A stretch of DNA of 64,000 nucleotides from Catonia carolina (taxonomy: Eukaryota; Arthropoda; Insecta; Hemiptera; Achilidae): assembly GCA_035578175.1 (NCBI GenBank), contig JAQMRL010000006.1:33907893-33971892 (forward strand). The letters are read 5' to 3'. The stretch's first letter is position 1. Each line of letters starts with the position of its first letter. Below, piece by piece: positions 22,986 to 34,160 of the stretch. The translations under genes were made by a program, and so were the position numbers. Below the pieces are notes generated by a model. The model saw only the letters and a program-made list of their open reading frames with translations. It was not told the origin of the DNA and searched no databases.

Positions 22986-25121
22986 ATTAGTCTCATTCGA
23001 TTTCTTTTAAAGAGTAGATACAGAAATCACTAATGGTTTTCACCAAAAGTCAAAGGTAAGCCTTTTTTAAAATTGTCACCACCCATGAGACACGTCGTCT
23101 CATGAAAGGGATTTTTTAATTATAATGCTTTTCACGGTTGATGAGGTCTGACATTCCACGCGTTAAAACCAATCAGAAGGTTGGCCAGCGTTGTCAGATT
23201 GTACGAATGTTTCAGCCTGACAAACATTACGCGCACATGCGTACAAAAGCCTCAGTAGTTCAGTAGTATCTTGCATCTCGTACTGAACACATTGATTACA
23301 GAGCGCGATAACATGCAGTACTTTATAGTATAATTAGCTGGTTGTATGTTCATAGGTTATAGTTTTTATTGAAAGACCAAAAAAAAAAAACAAATCGCTG
23401 ACGAAATATATAACAGAGCTACAAGAGCAAGCATTGGTAACGTTGCTGGCAAGTCATTGGTTACCTATGAAGTGGGTAGGAGGCAATGCGTACGTTCAGA
23501 GCTCATCAGCCCTGAAAAATAGTTTAAATTACTACTTTTTTTTTTATAACAGTATAGTATTTTTTTTGCAATCAGTTAATAAATACAATAACTTTAAGCA
23601 AATATGAGAAAATCTGAGTAATGTCCTTAGAATTAAAACACAAACGACACTCAGTAGTGTGTTTGAAAAAGACCAAACTGTGAAGAAACAAAAAATATAC
23701 CTATACAAAATCAAACTTGATGAACCGTGAATCAACATCCCGAAACACAAAGTGTTGACGTTGGAGTCACGATGACGATAGTAGAGATGAAAACGACGCC
23801 AATTATGAGATGCCGATGATTAGGAGTTGAAGTAGAAAAGTAAAAAAAAATAAATTAATGACTAACAACATCGTAGAGGTAAGTCCAATGGTTACTAGAT
23901 TACTACTTAATCTAGTATTAATAATATTACGCCTACTTAGAAAATATGCACCCCCATTTTTAGAACTGTAGACTACGTCTTTGGGAAGGTATAGAAATAC
24001 CGATTTTTAAGGATATTTGTCATCCTTATTTATTTTTTCGGTGTACGTAATCGATGTGTAAAAACTTCAATCGTTTTTTTCAATCCTTCATGAACAGAAA
24101 TGTGAAAAGTATCAACTTCTTAAGTGATATAGAAGTTAGAGAATTAGTGACAAGTGAGCGAATCATTCATTCAGTAAATCAGTAAAGGCTTTTACTTTTA
24201 TGTAGGCCTAAATAAATGTGTAAAAAAATGGTAGCTATAACATCCAAACAACTATGAAAAAGATAGGTCGTTCTGTTTAAAGTAAAAATAACTATTTAAA
24301 TAATGTTTCATTTGTTCTTCGCATTTCGGACATGCTAGTCATAATTTTTTCACAAGAGTTACATTGAAATTTTTTTATGCTAACGGTAAGATTGAACGTT
24401 TAAAATGATTATAATGTAAATAAAAATGGCAAAAAATCCAAGAAATATTTAATGTCCAGGTGTTCTTTTATCTGGATGATTTTGTAAGGACCAATACCTG
24501 ATGTATTAGTCTGTTTGCTATCATAATGTTGGAATGAAGTAAAAAAAAGTCTTTTAAAAACTTTGGCAGGTTTATTTTAAGTTTTGAGATTCACTTTTGT
24601 TGATTTTAAGTGCTATGCTGTCAAAACTAAATCAGTAATCGAAGTAATTTCCATAATGGCTTATGGTGGTAGCATCCTACTAAAAAGTTTTATCTTTAGA
24701 TAGGTTGATATGGGTGGGGCATGTCAGATAAAGAAAAATCTTATAGTAAATCGAACGAATGCTTTTACTACGTTCAATAGGTTTGGTTGTTTTCTTAATT
24801 GAAATTTTACGTTTCACCTTTAGCTACTATTGAATCAGTAAAATGGAAACTTTTTATCTTCTTTTTATTAACAAAATTCATGCTTTTAAAAAGTTCATAT
24901 GCATTTAATTTTGTAAACCATTAATTTGAATATTCTTTGTTCCAAAACTTATAACAATAAATTAATTTATAACCTCGTTTTATTTATTTGTCCAACAATT
25001 TAAGAAGCATCACCTATTTTTCTACGGTGAAGTCAATAAATGAACTGTATTGTCACGTGAATTAACATACATAGTGTTTCAAACTTTCAGGTGTTCATTG
25101 TCTAGTTAAAATAAGCAAAAA
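22986..25121. other. No gene seen
   Basis: AT-rich. A perfect 8-bp hairpin (CATGAGAC / GTCTCATG, 23084-23104) is the only distinct structure. The frame at 23544-23750 has no recognisable domain. Octamer TAGGCCTA at 24203. Confidence 0.45.
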
Positions 25122-26025
25122 ACTCTGTTGTGAAACACTCACACGACTTTCTCTTGCCAATGCAAATAATTACCAATATAACCTAATATTAGTAATAAAA
25201 CATTAAAAAAAAATAAAAAACTAACCTAAAAAAATCCTTATTTTAATCATGAGTGAAAGACGCAAAATGAAAATCAACCCCAGCTTGGCTTAAAAATACG
25301 GAAAATCACTCTTTCACGCTAAACTAGGCTCTGTAGAGAAAAATGCTTAAAATAAAATTTGTAGATAGCTTAATTTCCTATAAATTTAGTTGTGCATTTT
25401 TGACGTAAAACGGATCCTACGGCCGTAATATTAAAAAATCCATTTACAAATTTCATGAAAAAAACTTAAAATCACTAATTACCGCTAAACTAAGCGTTTT
25501 ACAAAAGAATGTTAGGAATAAAAGTTGTAGGATTTTAAATTCTCTACAAATTTTATTATAAACATTTTTACGCTAAAATGCATATTAAAGCCGCAATCAT
25601 AAAAATCAATATTTTTACTAGAAAACAGCCTTCCCAAAAATTTCAGCAGACATAGCGCCTACCTTATCTTGTAGAGCATAAAAAAATTAGTAAATGAGGC
25701 GATTTTAAAAAAACTTGGAGCCGATTTTGAGAAAATCGCAAAAAAGCGAACAATGACTCGAATAAACTACTACTTCCGGCTGACCTATTTTGATGAAAAT
25801 GTTCGTGTCGGGTCCTCTAGTAGTACCTAACTTACATTGCAAATTCCAACTTCGTATGATGTTCCGTTCTTGAGATATTCTATTCACACACACACATACA
25901 CACGACCAAACGCTAAAACATGTTTTTTAGGTTCAGCGGGTCTGAAAACGTGTAGATCCTGTGAAAACTCGATTTCGAAAAATTGACATGAAAACAATAC
26001 TTTTCTTCCTATAAATGAATATATA

Positions 26026-26578
26026 TATATTTTTTCTCTTTAATTTTTTATTTTACAACTGTAAAATGTTACAACAAGCAAATGTGATGATTATCGTGAT
26101 TATGTAAATGACATGATAGGCATGAGAGGGGTAGGGCCCCCATTGTTGCCTCCCCAAGAATTAAATTTGTGTATCAAATTAGCATGTCTCTACTCCAGCG
26201 TCTTTTAAGGCGTCTAGGAGGATTATCAGGTAAATGGACGGAGGAAAGTGAACGCACCAGGGGGTTCTCGTGTTCGTGTGACTTGTCGTGAAAGCGTTTG
26301 TATAGGTATTCAATGGAATTTTGTACAAGTGGTGTTTTCAAATCTGTATGTAAGGTTTTGTTGCTAACGTAAAGAGGTGCTTTTGCTGTAAGGCGTAATG
26401 TTTTTGACTGGAATGCTTGAATTCGTTGCAAGTTAGAGGGTTTGGTTGAACCGTAGATTTGGGATCCGTAGGTCCAAATAGGTTTCAAAAGAGAACAATA
26501 TATGCGTAATTTTTGTGCCATTGGTAATTTTGATCGTTTGTGAAGTAGGGAATATAGAAGTTTAAGTCGGGAATTCAG
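26026..26578 (-). mobile_element. Jockey-like LINE, 5'-truncated, 13-bp TSD, inside RepA
   Basis: The 13-bp direct repeat AAATGAATATATA at 26013-26025 and 26579-26591 flanks a minus-strand insertion of 553 bp. A T-rich stretch (TTTTTTCTCTTTAATTTTTT) at its left end is the decayed poly(A) tail. RepA sequence lies on both sides. The 5' end is within the coding region, as is usual for truncated target-primed insertions. Confidence 0.88.
26174..26578 (-). pseudogene. Jockey-like RT C-terminal fragment
   Basis: Open frame covering the end of a Jockey-clade RT protein: LNSRLKLLYSLLHKRS, LLKPIWTYGSQIYGSTKPSN, FQSKTLRLTAKAPLYVSNKT, IEYLYKRFHDK and a basic C-terminus RRLKRRWSRDMLI. Intact from the 5' truncation to the stop. 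The first 18 bases of the apparent frame belong to the TSD. Related to, but clearly different from, the copies at 10430-11065 and 32165-32470. Confidence 0.88.
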
Positions 26579-26734
26579 AAATGAATATATAGGCAAGAGA
26601 AAGTAAAATAGTTATTACAAACATATGTCAGGAAACGCTTCAATAGTGAGTTACAGCTAGCGAAATATTTCGGCTGGAATTCAGTTACTCCAGTGAATTG
26701 TGGCTGTACTAAATTTTTGTTTGTTTTACGTCTG

Positions 26735-26875
26735 ACTGTTTTGCAAGAACGGCTAATGCAGGCGGTGAGAAGGATGATAGATGAAGATAAGTGATGAAAA
26801 ATTGCCAGAACTGACCGGGAGTCAAACCCGGGACTCCGGCGTAGAAGCCATTTGCCGCCGGCCCTGTACGGAAAT
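26735..26875 (-). repeat. tRNA-derived SINE, family 1
   Basis: On the minus strand it reads CCGGCGGCAAATGGCTTCTACGCC, then a good B box (GGGTTTGACTCCC), then a body with CATCACTTATCTTCATC and AAAACAGT. It shares head and body with the copy at 51095-51245. The anticodon arm is not tRNA-like enough for a functional tRNA. Confidence 0.65.
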
Positions 26876-26883
26876 TACAAGTA

Positions 26884-26995
26884 AATTATTGTGGATTCTA
26901 ATTTGAAAAAATTTTAATTTTTTCTGCAAAAGTGATTGTAAAAAATTTAAAAGTTAGATTCTTTAGATTATTTTACTGATTATTAGACTTTTTAC
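26884..26995 (+). repeat. RepD direct repeat, left copy
   Basis: About 112 bp, including TTAGATTCTTTAGATTATTT and GCAAAAGT, recurs in the same orientation at 29466-29573 with small differences. The two copies flank the RepB/LINE nest. Confidence 0.75.
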
Positions 26996-27075
26996 GGAAA
27001 TATTTAAGCCTTCAACTAAACAGCAAAATTTGGTAGCAATTTAGAAGAAGTTTCAACATTGATAATCCCTTTACT

Positions 27076-27223
27076 TGTCCATAACAGTAAGGTGGAGTGT
27101 TAAATTATTTGCACTTGATTGCTAGTTACAGGTACAAAAAAAACTTCTCTTTATTGGACATGGTCAGGCAATTGTATGATTGAAGCATTTAAGAACAAAA
27201 GAGGTAGAGGTGTAAAAGACACT
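27076..27223 (+). repeat. RepB, 5' part (split by a LINE)
   Basis: Plus-strand start of a RepB: CCATAACAGTAAGGTGGAGT through GAGGTAGAGGTGTAAAAGACACT. It breaks off at AAAAGACACT (27214-27223), the target duplicated by the LINE. It continues at 28958. Confidence 0.88.
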
Positions 27224-27231
27224 TCTTCTTC

Positions 27232-28257
27232 TTAGGGTGCCTGTCCGTTCCGAACGTTGGCGATCATTCTGGCTATTATTACTTTGTTGGTTGCGCTCCT
27301 GAACAATTGGGTGGAGGTCTTTCCGAACCAGGCTCTAAGGTTAGCCAACCAGGAAATTCTTCTTCGTCCTGGGGCTCTCCTGCCTTCTATTTTCCCTTGT
27401 AATATGCTCTGCAATAGTTCATACCTGCCTTGATTGCGCATTATGTGACCTAAATATTCCAGCTTTCGACATTTGATGAGGTTGACCAGTTCTGGTGCTG
27501 TATTCATCCTCTTTAGTACCTCTTGGTTGGTAACCCTATCGGTCCATGGTATCCTCAGGATCCTTCTGTACAGCCATAACTCAAATGCATGGAGCCTCGA
27601 TATTGTATCCTCCTTTAGGGTCCATGATTCTACACCATACAGAAGCACTGAATATACATAACCTTTGAGGAGTCTTAGCTTTGTATTTAGGGTGAGGTCA
27701 CGGCTCTTAAACACTGAACCCATTGTTAAGAAAGCACTTTTGGCTTTTCCAATACGGCATCGGATCTCCTGGGAATTGTCCCATGACTCATTGATCACCG
27801 TTCCCAAGTAGGTGTATTGTGGGACTCTTTCAATTCTTGTCTGATTGATGTACAGTTCTGCCCCTCCAATGTTTTCTTTGCTAATGACCATAAGCTTTGT
27901 TTTGTTAATATTTATATCAAGTCCATATACTTTACTTGTTTCTGTGATCCTATCCATCAAACCCTGCAGGCCCTCTATTGAATCAGAAAACACTATGGTA
28001 TCATCAGCATAACGTAAATTGTTGAGCTTGACTCCATTTATTGAGATACCAACATCCATGTCTTCAAGCGCCTCCCTAAAGATGTGTTCTGAGTATAGAT
28101 TGAAAATAATTGGAGATATAATGCAACCCTGTCTCACTCCACGCAGGATCTGCACCTGATCTGTATGATCTCCATCTACTCTGAGGACCGCAGTCTGATT
28201 CCAGTACAAGTTAGCTATTATTCTTAGGTCTTTTCCATCAATTCCAGTTCTCCTCAA
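27232..28257 (-). pseudogene. RT C-terminal half (341 codons), family D
   Basis: Uninterrupted frame on the minus strand. Residues 1-20 (RRTGIDGKDLRIIANLYWN) follow RT motif A. RGVRQGCIISPIIFNLYSE at about 39-57 is motif B, and LRYADDTIVFS at about 81-91 is the catalytic YADD box. YTYLGTVINESWD lies at about 148-160, LLYGVESWTLKED at about 205-217, and GHIMRN and GRRAPGRRRISWL come near the end. It ends NVRNGQAP. The frame is open to the junction, so its first codon is not a native start. Most RT core residues after motif A are intact. It reads like a recently inserted copy. Confidence 0.92.
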
Positions 28258-28957
28258 GGAGAGGGAAAAAATTGAGCAGTGTCAGGAGATAGAGTTCCAT
28301 CAAAGACGATATGATAGTTTCAATGTCCATCGTAAGGTGAGGGAAGTGGCAGGGAGGTTTCGGAGGGGTAATATTGGTCGAATGGCTGATGGTGATGGTA
28401 ATTTGGTCATTGACAGGGAGGAGAAGAAGACTGTTTGGGAACAATATTTGAAGGATTTATTCCATGACCTCAGAGCACAACAACCTGTCATGGAAGACAG
28501 CACTGGACCCAAAATTCTCTTGGAGGAGGTGACTGCAGCTGTCAAACAGATGAGGGATGGAAAAGCAACAGGCCCAGATGAAGTTCCAACAGAATTATTG
28601 AAGTTGCTTGATGAGGAAAATATGAAGACAATAACAGAAATCTTCAACTTTGTATACTCAACTGGGGAAATCCCAACACAGTGGCTAAAATCAGAATTCA
28701 TTGCGATTCCAAAAAAGGCAGGTGCAAAAGTCTGTGAGGATTACCGAACTATCAGTTTAATGAGCCACATGATGAAATTGTTTTTAAAAATCATCCACAA
28801 AAGAATCTATCACACATGTGAGGAGCAGATCGCACCAAATCAATTTGGTTTTGTGAAGGCTGTGGGCACAAGGGAGGCTTTGTTTGGTTTGCAGGTTTTG
28901 TTTCAGAGATGCAGAGATGTGGGTTGTAATGTTTTCGCATGTCTGATTGATTATAAA
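28258..28957 (+). pseudogene. RT N-terminal part, inverted segment, family D
   Basis: Plus-strand frame open from the head-to-head junction: EREKIEQCQEIEFHQRRYDS, then MADGDGNLVIDREEKKTVWE, GKATGPDEVPTELLK (conserved RT entry block), WLKSEFIAIPKKAG, EDYRTISLMSHMMKLFLKII, NQFGFVKAVGTREA and FACLIDYKK, where it stops inside motif A. The apparent last residues and the stop (28958-28969) come from the TSD and RepB. It supplies exactly the protein region missing from 27232-28257. Confidence 0.9.
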
Positions 28958-29187
28958 AAAAGACACTAGTCAGAGTTATCTCCTCTGAAAGTAATGGATT
29001 TCATTATACAGCCAGACCCAGTGGTGAATGAAGTGAAAGTGTCACTTACAAATTGGGAAGTAGATGCTTTTAAGAGGGCCTGGCATGCTGATAAGTATAC
29101 TTTTTCACTCAGTGAGTAAGGAAATTGTAATTCATCTCACTCCTTGTTTTACTTAGTAAAGCCTCTAGAGGTTCAAACCAGCCTTTC
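28958..29187 (+). repeat. RepB, 3' part (split by a LINE)
   Basis: Continues the RepB of 27076-27223 after the second TSD copy: AGTCAGAGTTATCTCCTCTG, CAGCCAGACCCAGTGG, CCTCTAGAGGTTCAAACCAG. It ends at AGCCTTTCATGTAGG without the GACC-AAC tail. Confidence 0.88.
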
Positions 29188-29465
29188 ATGTAGGCGTAAG
29201 TTACATATGGGATTATTAATTTTATTAAACTACTATTCACGAATCCATTTATGTATCCATCAACAATATCATAGACAAATTTGTTCATTGGTATAATAAC
29301 ACAAGAAGGGAACGTCTTCAATTTTTACTGCTACATCTCTTATTGCCCGTTTGTTGAATTAGTAAAAATCGGTATAGCGGGATGTTTCGACTATCCGTAG
29401 TCTCATAAATCTGTCTATATTTCCCTTTTTTCCACCACGCATCAAAAATATAATACTCCACGAGA
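29188..29465. other. No gene seen
   Basis: Unassigned sequence between a RepB end and the right RepD copy. Confidence 0.4.
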
Positions 29466-29573
29466 AAATTATTGTGGCTTCTAATTTGAGAAAATTTTAA
29501 TTATTTATGCAAAAGTAATTGTAAATTTAAATGTTAGATTCTTTAGATTATTTACTGATCATTAAAATTTTTA
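29466..29573 (+). repeat. RepD direct repeat, right copy
   Basis: Same orientation as 26884-26995, beginning AATTATTGTGGCTTCTAATT and including TTAGATTCTTTAGATTATTT. Similarity fades after about 29573. Confidence 0.75.
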
Positions 29574-30459
29574 TAATTAAATATAACGTAGGTTTATTTT
29601 GAACTAAAGTTAAGTTAATGTTTTGTCTCTAATGAATGAATGGATCAATCAGAATGCGTAACATTTAAAGAATTTAGATTAATGATTTCTTTAAATGAAT
29701 GAGATACTAGTGTACGGAAATAGCGTTGTTATTTCGTCCAGTTTCTATGGTATGACACAGAGATACCAAACTCCGCGCTTTAGAAATGCCTTTATCCTAA
29801 ACAGTTCAAGAATGAACTACGTTTTATATATATATACTTTTTGGCCAATATCTGCTAACGCAAAGATTTCAAAGAGAAATAGATATTTCTCCTCAATTTT
29901 TTTTTATAAAAGATAAAAGATGGACTGAGAGGAAGTCTTTCGCAGTGTCGGTTGGATGCAGGGTTAGACAAGTAAGCGAGCAGCTAAATAGGCATTGACC
30001 GTCTTTTCCAGACACGCCTGACAAATAACGTAGCATTCTAACTCACGTTTTTCTTTTATTATTGTTCCTTTCTTTACAGCGGTTCCAGCCATTTTGATGT
30101 GGTCCAGGTGCACTGTTCATTCAGTCGTTTAGTGAGTCTTATATTATATCTAAACGTATTGTACTGTGTCATGATTCTACTGCTTCCCTGAGCGATAGAC
30201 CCACTGTAATGCCCTACATTACCTTTCTGTTAAATTACGTTTGTGTTGACTAATCGACCGACCTAATCGTAATGTCATTTTTAATGCTTAGTTTCACTAA
30301 TTCACGTCTGATAGTGATTAAACGGGGGCTACTAAATTTATCTAAAACCATTATCTCTGTCATTTCCTTTGTATTGTGCTTATCGACAGATTTAAAGAAT
30401 TTAGAACCTTAATATTTTTTAAAACATTGAATATTTATCTTCATATCTTGCACTAAACA
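29574..30459. other. No gene seen
   Basis: AT-rich, with a short AT run near 29827-29838. No recognisable domain or element ends. Confidence 0.45.
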
Positions 30460-31088
30460 GATTAGACATCGTAATACTGTAATAAAACCTGTATGTCTGT
30501 GTAACAGTAAGTGTCTTAGAATGACTGGACTAAGAGAAACAAAGAAATTTAAGAGAAAGATCCTCCGCAAGATAATGGATCCGAAGAAAGTAGATGAATA
30601 ATATAGGTTACGAGGTCGAGAAGAAATGTACAAGGAAAATTAAAGATTAATGGAAATGATTAGAAATGAAGACTAAAATTTTACAGACGCCTGTGTAGAA
30701 TGGATGACAACCGGTTGATAAAACAAATATTTAAAACACGAAATCCTCACATAGCGGAAAATCGATCATATACTGTATGTACTGTATGTGTTTTTTTCTT
30801 TTTGTTTCATGTAATTTTTTCATTTGATAATACAGTAGATGCTTTTTCATATCTTTTACCACTTTTTCATTCATTTCACCAGTTTTCCATACATTCCCCT
30901 TTCAATTTTTGTCAGAGTCTGCGTTATCGAAGACCTTTAGTCTGCATCGAAGCTCTACTGTAAATGGTTTAATGAAGTCAAAAAATAGTATTGTGAGAAA
31001 ACCAGAATAAATCGAGAAAACTTAATGAATCGATCCAAATTCAGACAAATAATTACGGAGTTTAAGGACTTCCATGAACTGCAAACTG
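30460..31088 (+). pseudogene. RTE-like LINE C-terminal remnant, family G
   Basis: Plus strand: RHRNTVIKPVCL, KCLRMTGLRETKKFKRKILR, KIMDPKKVDE, RLMEMIRNE and, after a low-complexity stretch, RINRENLMNRSKFRQIITEF KDFHELQTE. Order and wording parallel 3900-4385. Frameshifted. At about 31089 it switches to family B sequence. Confidence 0.65.
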
Positions 31089-31405
31089 AACATTGGGTGG
31101 ACAAAATAAGTAATTTAGAGGTTCTTAGGCGAGTGTGTGAAAAAAGAAGTATATGGAAGCACCTTACCAGAAGAAGAGGTAGGCTAGTGGGGCATATCTT
31201 AAGACATCCTGGTATTGGCCTATTAATAATGGAAAGTATTATTGTGACAGTGAATTATAGGGGGAGGCAAAGGTTAGAATATATAAAGTAAATGACAAAA
31301 GATGTAGGGTGTTACAGATGTGTGGATATTAAACGATTTGAGCAAGATATATCAGCTTGGAGAACTGCATCAAACCAGTCGAAAGACTGATGGAAAAAGT
31401 TATTG
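31089..31405 (+). pseudogene. RTE-like LINE C-terminal end, family B
   Basis: Plus strand: WVDKISNLEVLRRVCEKRSI, HLTRRRGRLVGHILRHPGIG, a variable segment, YRGRQRLEYIK, stop, MTKDVGCYRCVDI and WRTASNQSKD. This is the best copy of the end that is split by the mariner-type element at 2201-3140. The abrupt family G to family B switch suggests a chimeric or adjacent insertion. Confidence 0.8.
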
Positions 31406-32164
31406 TTCACAAATATGTATAATATCTTTTCTTCAGGGTAAAATTTCACTGAATTTTCTGTATAAATTGACAAAGTACATGCACATTTTTTGCTCGCGTT
31501 ATTATATTTTAGAGCCACATATATATTATTTATATTAACATTACAAGTATATAATAATAACTTAAACATACGATCAGCAAACCGCGATTGTGGCATTGTA
31601 CAAACAAGTATACTATTTTATAAACCGAGACATACTTTGCGTGTTCAAAGGCAGGTGACCGTAAACATTGTCAATAAATTATATATTTTGCAACATTGTC
31701 AAGTACTGCAACATTATAGTATTTTTCTCATAGAATTTTTTTTGTAATTTTGTCATTCAAGGATGCATATTTCGTTTTTAAGTAAATAAGAATTTCTAAT
31801 TCATTGCATTACTTTTATGTTTAGAACACATTTCTCTTTTTACATGCCCTATTTAATTTACATATTGTGTAGAGTGACACATAACTTTGTTTGCAACCTA
31901 CCCTAAGTTCGTAAGCAAAGTATAACATAGTAAAATGCTCTCTACTTTATGTTCAACTCACCTGAGAATGTTTCTATGAAAAAAACACAAGATTTTTTAA
32001 TATGAGAATTAATTAATTTACTTGAACTCTGTCATGTGTGACAAGTACCATTATTTGTTATGTAATAATCTATTTCTTTTTGGACACTTTCAATTGAAAT
32101 TTAGTATCTGTTATTATATTAATACAACAATTTCTAAATGTGAAGCTAATGTTCCAAAACTTGA
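31406..32164. other. No gene seen
   Basis: AT-rich, no domain, no repeat ends recognised. Confidence 0.45.
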
Positions 32165-32470
32165 ATTACTTAAAGGAGCGTCCAGTCATCACCACTGTCC
32201 TACAGTTGACCAAGAAGATCTCTTGGCCAGAGGCGCTTCAAACGTCTGCGCTGAGCACCCGGTATCGCCCTAGTGTACATGTTTTGTATAAAAGGGTTGT
32301 CATGTAATTCAAATTTGTCATGCATCGTCTTGTATAGTTGTTTCGCGACATCAATTATGTGCGGGATTTGTAAGTCTTTGCGCAATATTGGGTTTGTGAT
32401 GTAAAGGGGCATTGCGTTATCGTTCGTAGAATCTTGTTCTGAACCGTTTGTATACGTTTCCTATATAGCC
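32165..32470 (-). pseudogene. Jockey-like LINE C-terminal fragment
   Basis: Minus strand frame with MPLYITNPILRKDLQIPHII, VAKQLYKTMHDKFELHDNPF and the end RRRLKRLWPRDLLGQL. This matches in pattern the C-termini at 26174 and 10430. Upstream codons at 32413-32470 (KRIQTVQNKILR-like) extend it but shift frame. No poly(A) or TSD found. Confidence 0.75.
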
Positions 32471-32859
32471 TATTTAATACGCAAAATCGCTTCCAAAGTA
32501 TTTTAAATGGGAATTCTATTAGCTCCTAAATACAGAGTTCTACCGAACGGATTTTTAAAGTTTGTAATGGTTTTAAAGAGTATTCTTTCCTGATTTGCCC
32601 AAAGGTTCTAAACTTAAAATGTATAGTAATATGAGCTTCATTTTACAAATTAAAAAATAGTTAATTTTGTTTACAACGTAGTGGTAATACAGCAAAACTT
32701 ACGGTTCTTCCTCATAGTCATAATCCATACAAAATACTTCATAATCCATACAAATTTCTTGAGTTATGTAATTATTTTATATGCGGGAACAAGGTGAGAG
32801 AAATGTTAGGAAACGAATTATGAGACAACTGATTTTCAAAGATTAAATGCTACTTTCTT
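32471..32859. other. No gene seen
   Basis: AT-rich unassigned sequence. ATAATCCATACAAA occurs twice near 32721-32753. Confidence 0.4.
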
Positions 32860-33085
32860 GTCCAGTAAAATCTAGAAGAGAATGAAGAGAATTGAGACTA
32901 AATCTGTGTTGGAGCCATCAAAACACATTTGTTTTGACATTGTATCTCGAGTTTCCATTCTTCTTCTAAATCCAAATTGATCATTTTTCAACACATTCTT
33001 CTACTCGATGTTCTAGTCTCCTGTATGTAATTCTTGTTACTATCTTGGATGCATGGCACGTTAGGCTGGTAGTCTCTGTAATCAG
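32860..33085 (-). pseudogene. LINE RT fragment before motif A
   Basis: Minus strand, shifting frames: NYR-like start, SLTCHASKIVTRI, TYRRLEHRVEECVEK and DQFGFRRRMETRDT. These are the conserved blocks between the RT entry region and motif A in the RTE-like families seen here. About 225 bp, no catalytic box. Confidence 0.65.
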
Positions 33086-33233
33086 TTCATTTTAGAATAG
33101 AACCGTACCCATTTTTCCATTTTGTCCATCTATTATATTTTGTGATATGTCATTGAGAAAGTACATTAAAGTAATTTTAGTAATTCTATTTAGCTAAAAA
33201 TCTCATAAAAGGACAAATTTTCCAGAATAATAC

Positions 33234-33275
33234 ACATGCGTTCTACATATACATGCGTTACATATACATGCGTTC
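33234..33275. repeat. Short tandem repeat, ACATGCGTT-type
   Basis: ACATGCG starts at 33234, 33251 and 33266, separated by TTCTACATAT and TTACATAT. It lies just outside the left TIR of the pogo-type element. Confidence 0.6.
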
Positions 33276-33733
33276 TACTAATTAGTAGGGTAGACCGGGG
33301 CAGGTTTACACAGATTTTAGATTTTGATTTTTCTAATTTTTTGTATTGCAGTTATTTACATGCTTTTCATACCCAATCATTACTTAATATTTAAGCTTCA
33401 CTTAGACATATATAAAGAGCCTGTTACTATGATTTTTTTTATGTATTTAAATGTTTTTTGAAGGTAAGTTACCTGTGTAAACTTGCCCCACTTACGGGGC
33501 ATGTTTACACAATGCCTGGGGTAAGTTTGCAAACTTTTTAAAATAAGAAATTTGAGGGTTAATAAACTATATTAGTCAGTTTTATTGCTATAAAATATTT
33601 TATTAAGTTCTGTGTACACATTACATAAATATACATTTACATTAATGTATACATGTAGGTACATGTATAGGCCTACATGTAGTTATAAAGAAATTTAATA
33701 TAAATATTTTATTAAATTATTTATTCATTTTTA

Positions 33734-33965
33734 CTAAACACATTTTTGCATTAATGTAAAATAGAAATTGATTTCCTGATCAATTTGTATCATTTTTAAA
33801 ATCGCTTTTACAATATTGATACATGCGAAATAAAAGGAATCTTTTTCAAGACGCCTACAATGATTATGTGCCCATCTCTTACACTCAGTGCATTGTATCC
33901 ACTGTGCACCAGGTTCGACAGTTTGAACTGTTTTAAGCAGTAAATACACGCACAGTTTTCATCGC
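33734..33965 (-). pseudogene. Cysteine-rich (PHD-like) C-terminus of the pogo-type transposase
   Basis: Minus strand: ENCACIYC in one frame, then after a frameshift EPGAQWIQCTECKRWAHNHC and FYFAC. The spacing C-x2-C, W-x2-C-x2-C-x2-W-x-H-x2-C, F-x-C is a zinc-binding PHD-like module that many pogo-like transposases of invertebrates carry at the C-terminus. The frameshift shows decay. Confidence 0.75.
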
Positions 33966-34160
33966 CATTTTCGCTACTATCAGATTTGCACTGACCGTCT
34001 TTTTGTTTTCAATTTTTTTCTTTTTTTCGGTGCTTTCTTTGCAGAGCAAAAAAATTTCTTTGTAATCTTTTATTTTCCTCATATCTATCTTTCTCTTTTT
34101 TGCATTATTCTGTTCTACTCTCAACGCATTTTTAACCAGCGTATCATTTAGAATAGCAGT

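Larger units (their letters stand above)
25122..26605 (-). repeat. RepA Helentron-like repeat, split by a LINE
   Basis: Minus-strand full-length RepA. The 3' hairpin GTGAAACACTCACAC is at about 25130-25144. All interior blocks follow in order to TTTTCGAAAAATTGACATG near 25990, and the 5' terminus GGCAAGAGAAAGTA lies at 26592-26605. The 5' part is interrupted by the Jockey-like insertion at 26026-26578, so the terminus is displaced by about 560 bp. Confidence 0.85.
27224..28957 (-). mobile_element. RTE-like LINE, family D, with twin-priming inversion
   Basis: A 1734-bp insertion between perfect 10-bp repeats AAAAGACACT (27214-27223 and 28958-28967). The 3' half lies on the minus strand and ends in a short AAG tail (CTT repeats at about 27223-27233). 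The 5' half lies on the plus strand, and the two meet head to head near 28258. This is the arrangement predicted by twin priming during target-primed reverse transcription. Both halves encode consecutive parts of one RT protein with only about a dozen codons missing between them. Inserted into RepB. Confidence 0.92.

Noticed and set aside
26884..29573. LTR retrotransposon with RepD as LTRs
   Set aside because: No gag-pol, primer-binding site or polypurine tract, and the interior is a RepB plus a non-LTR element with own TSDs.
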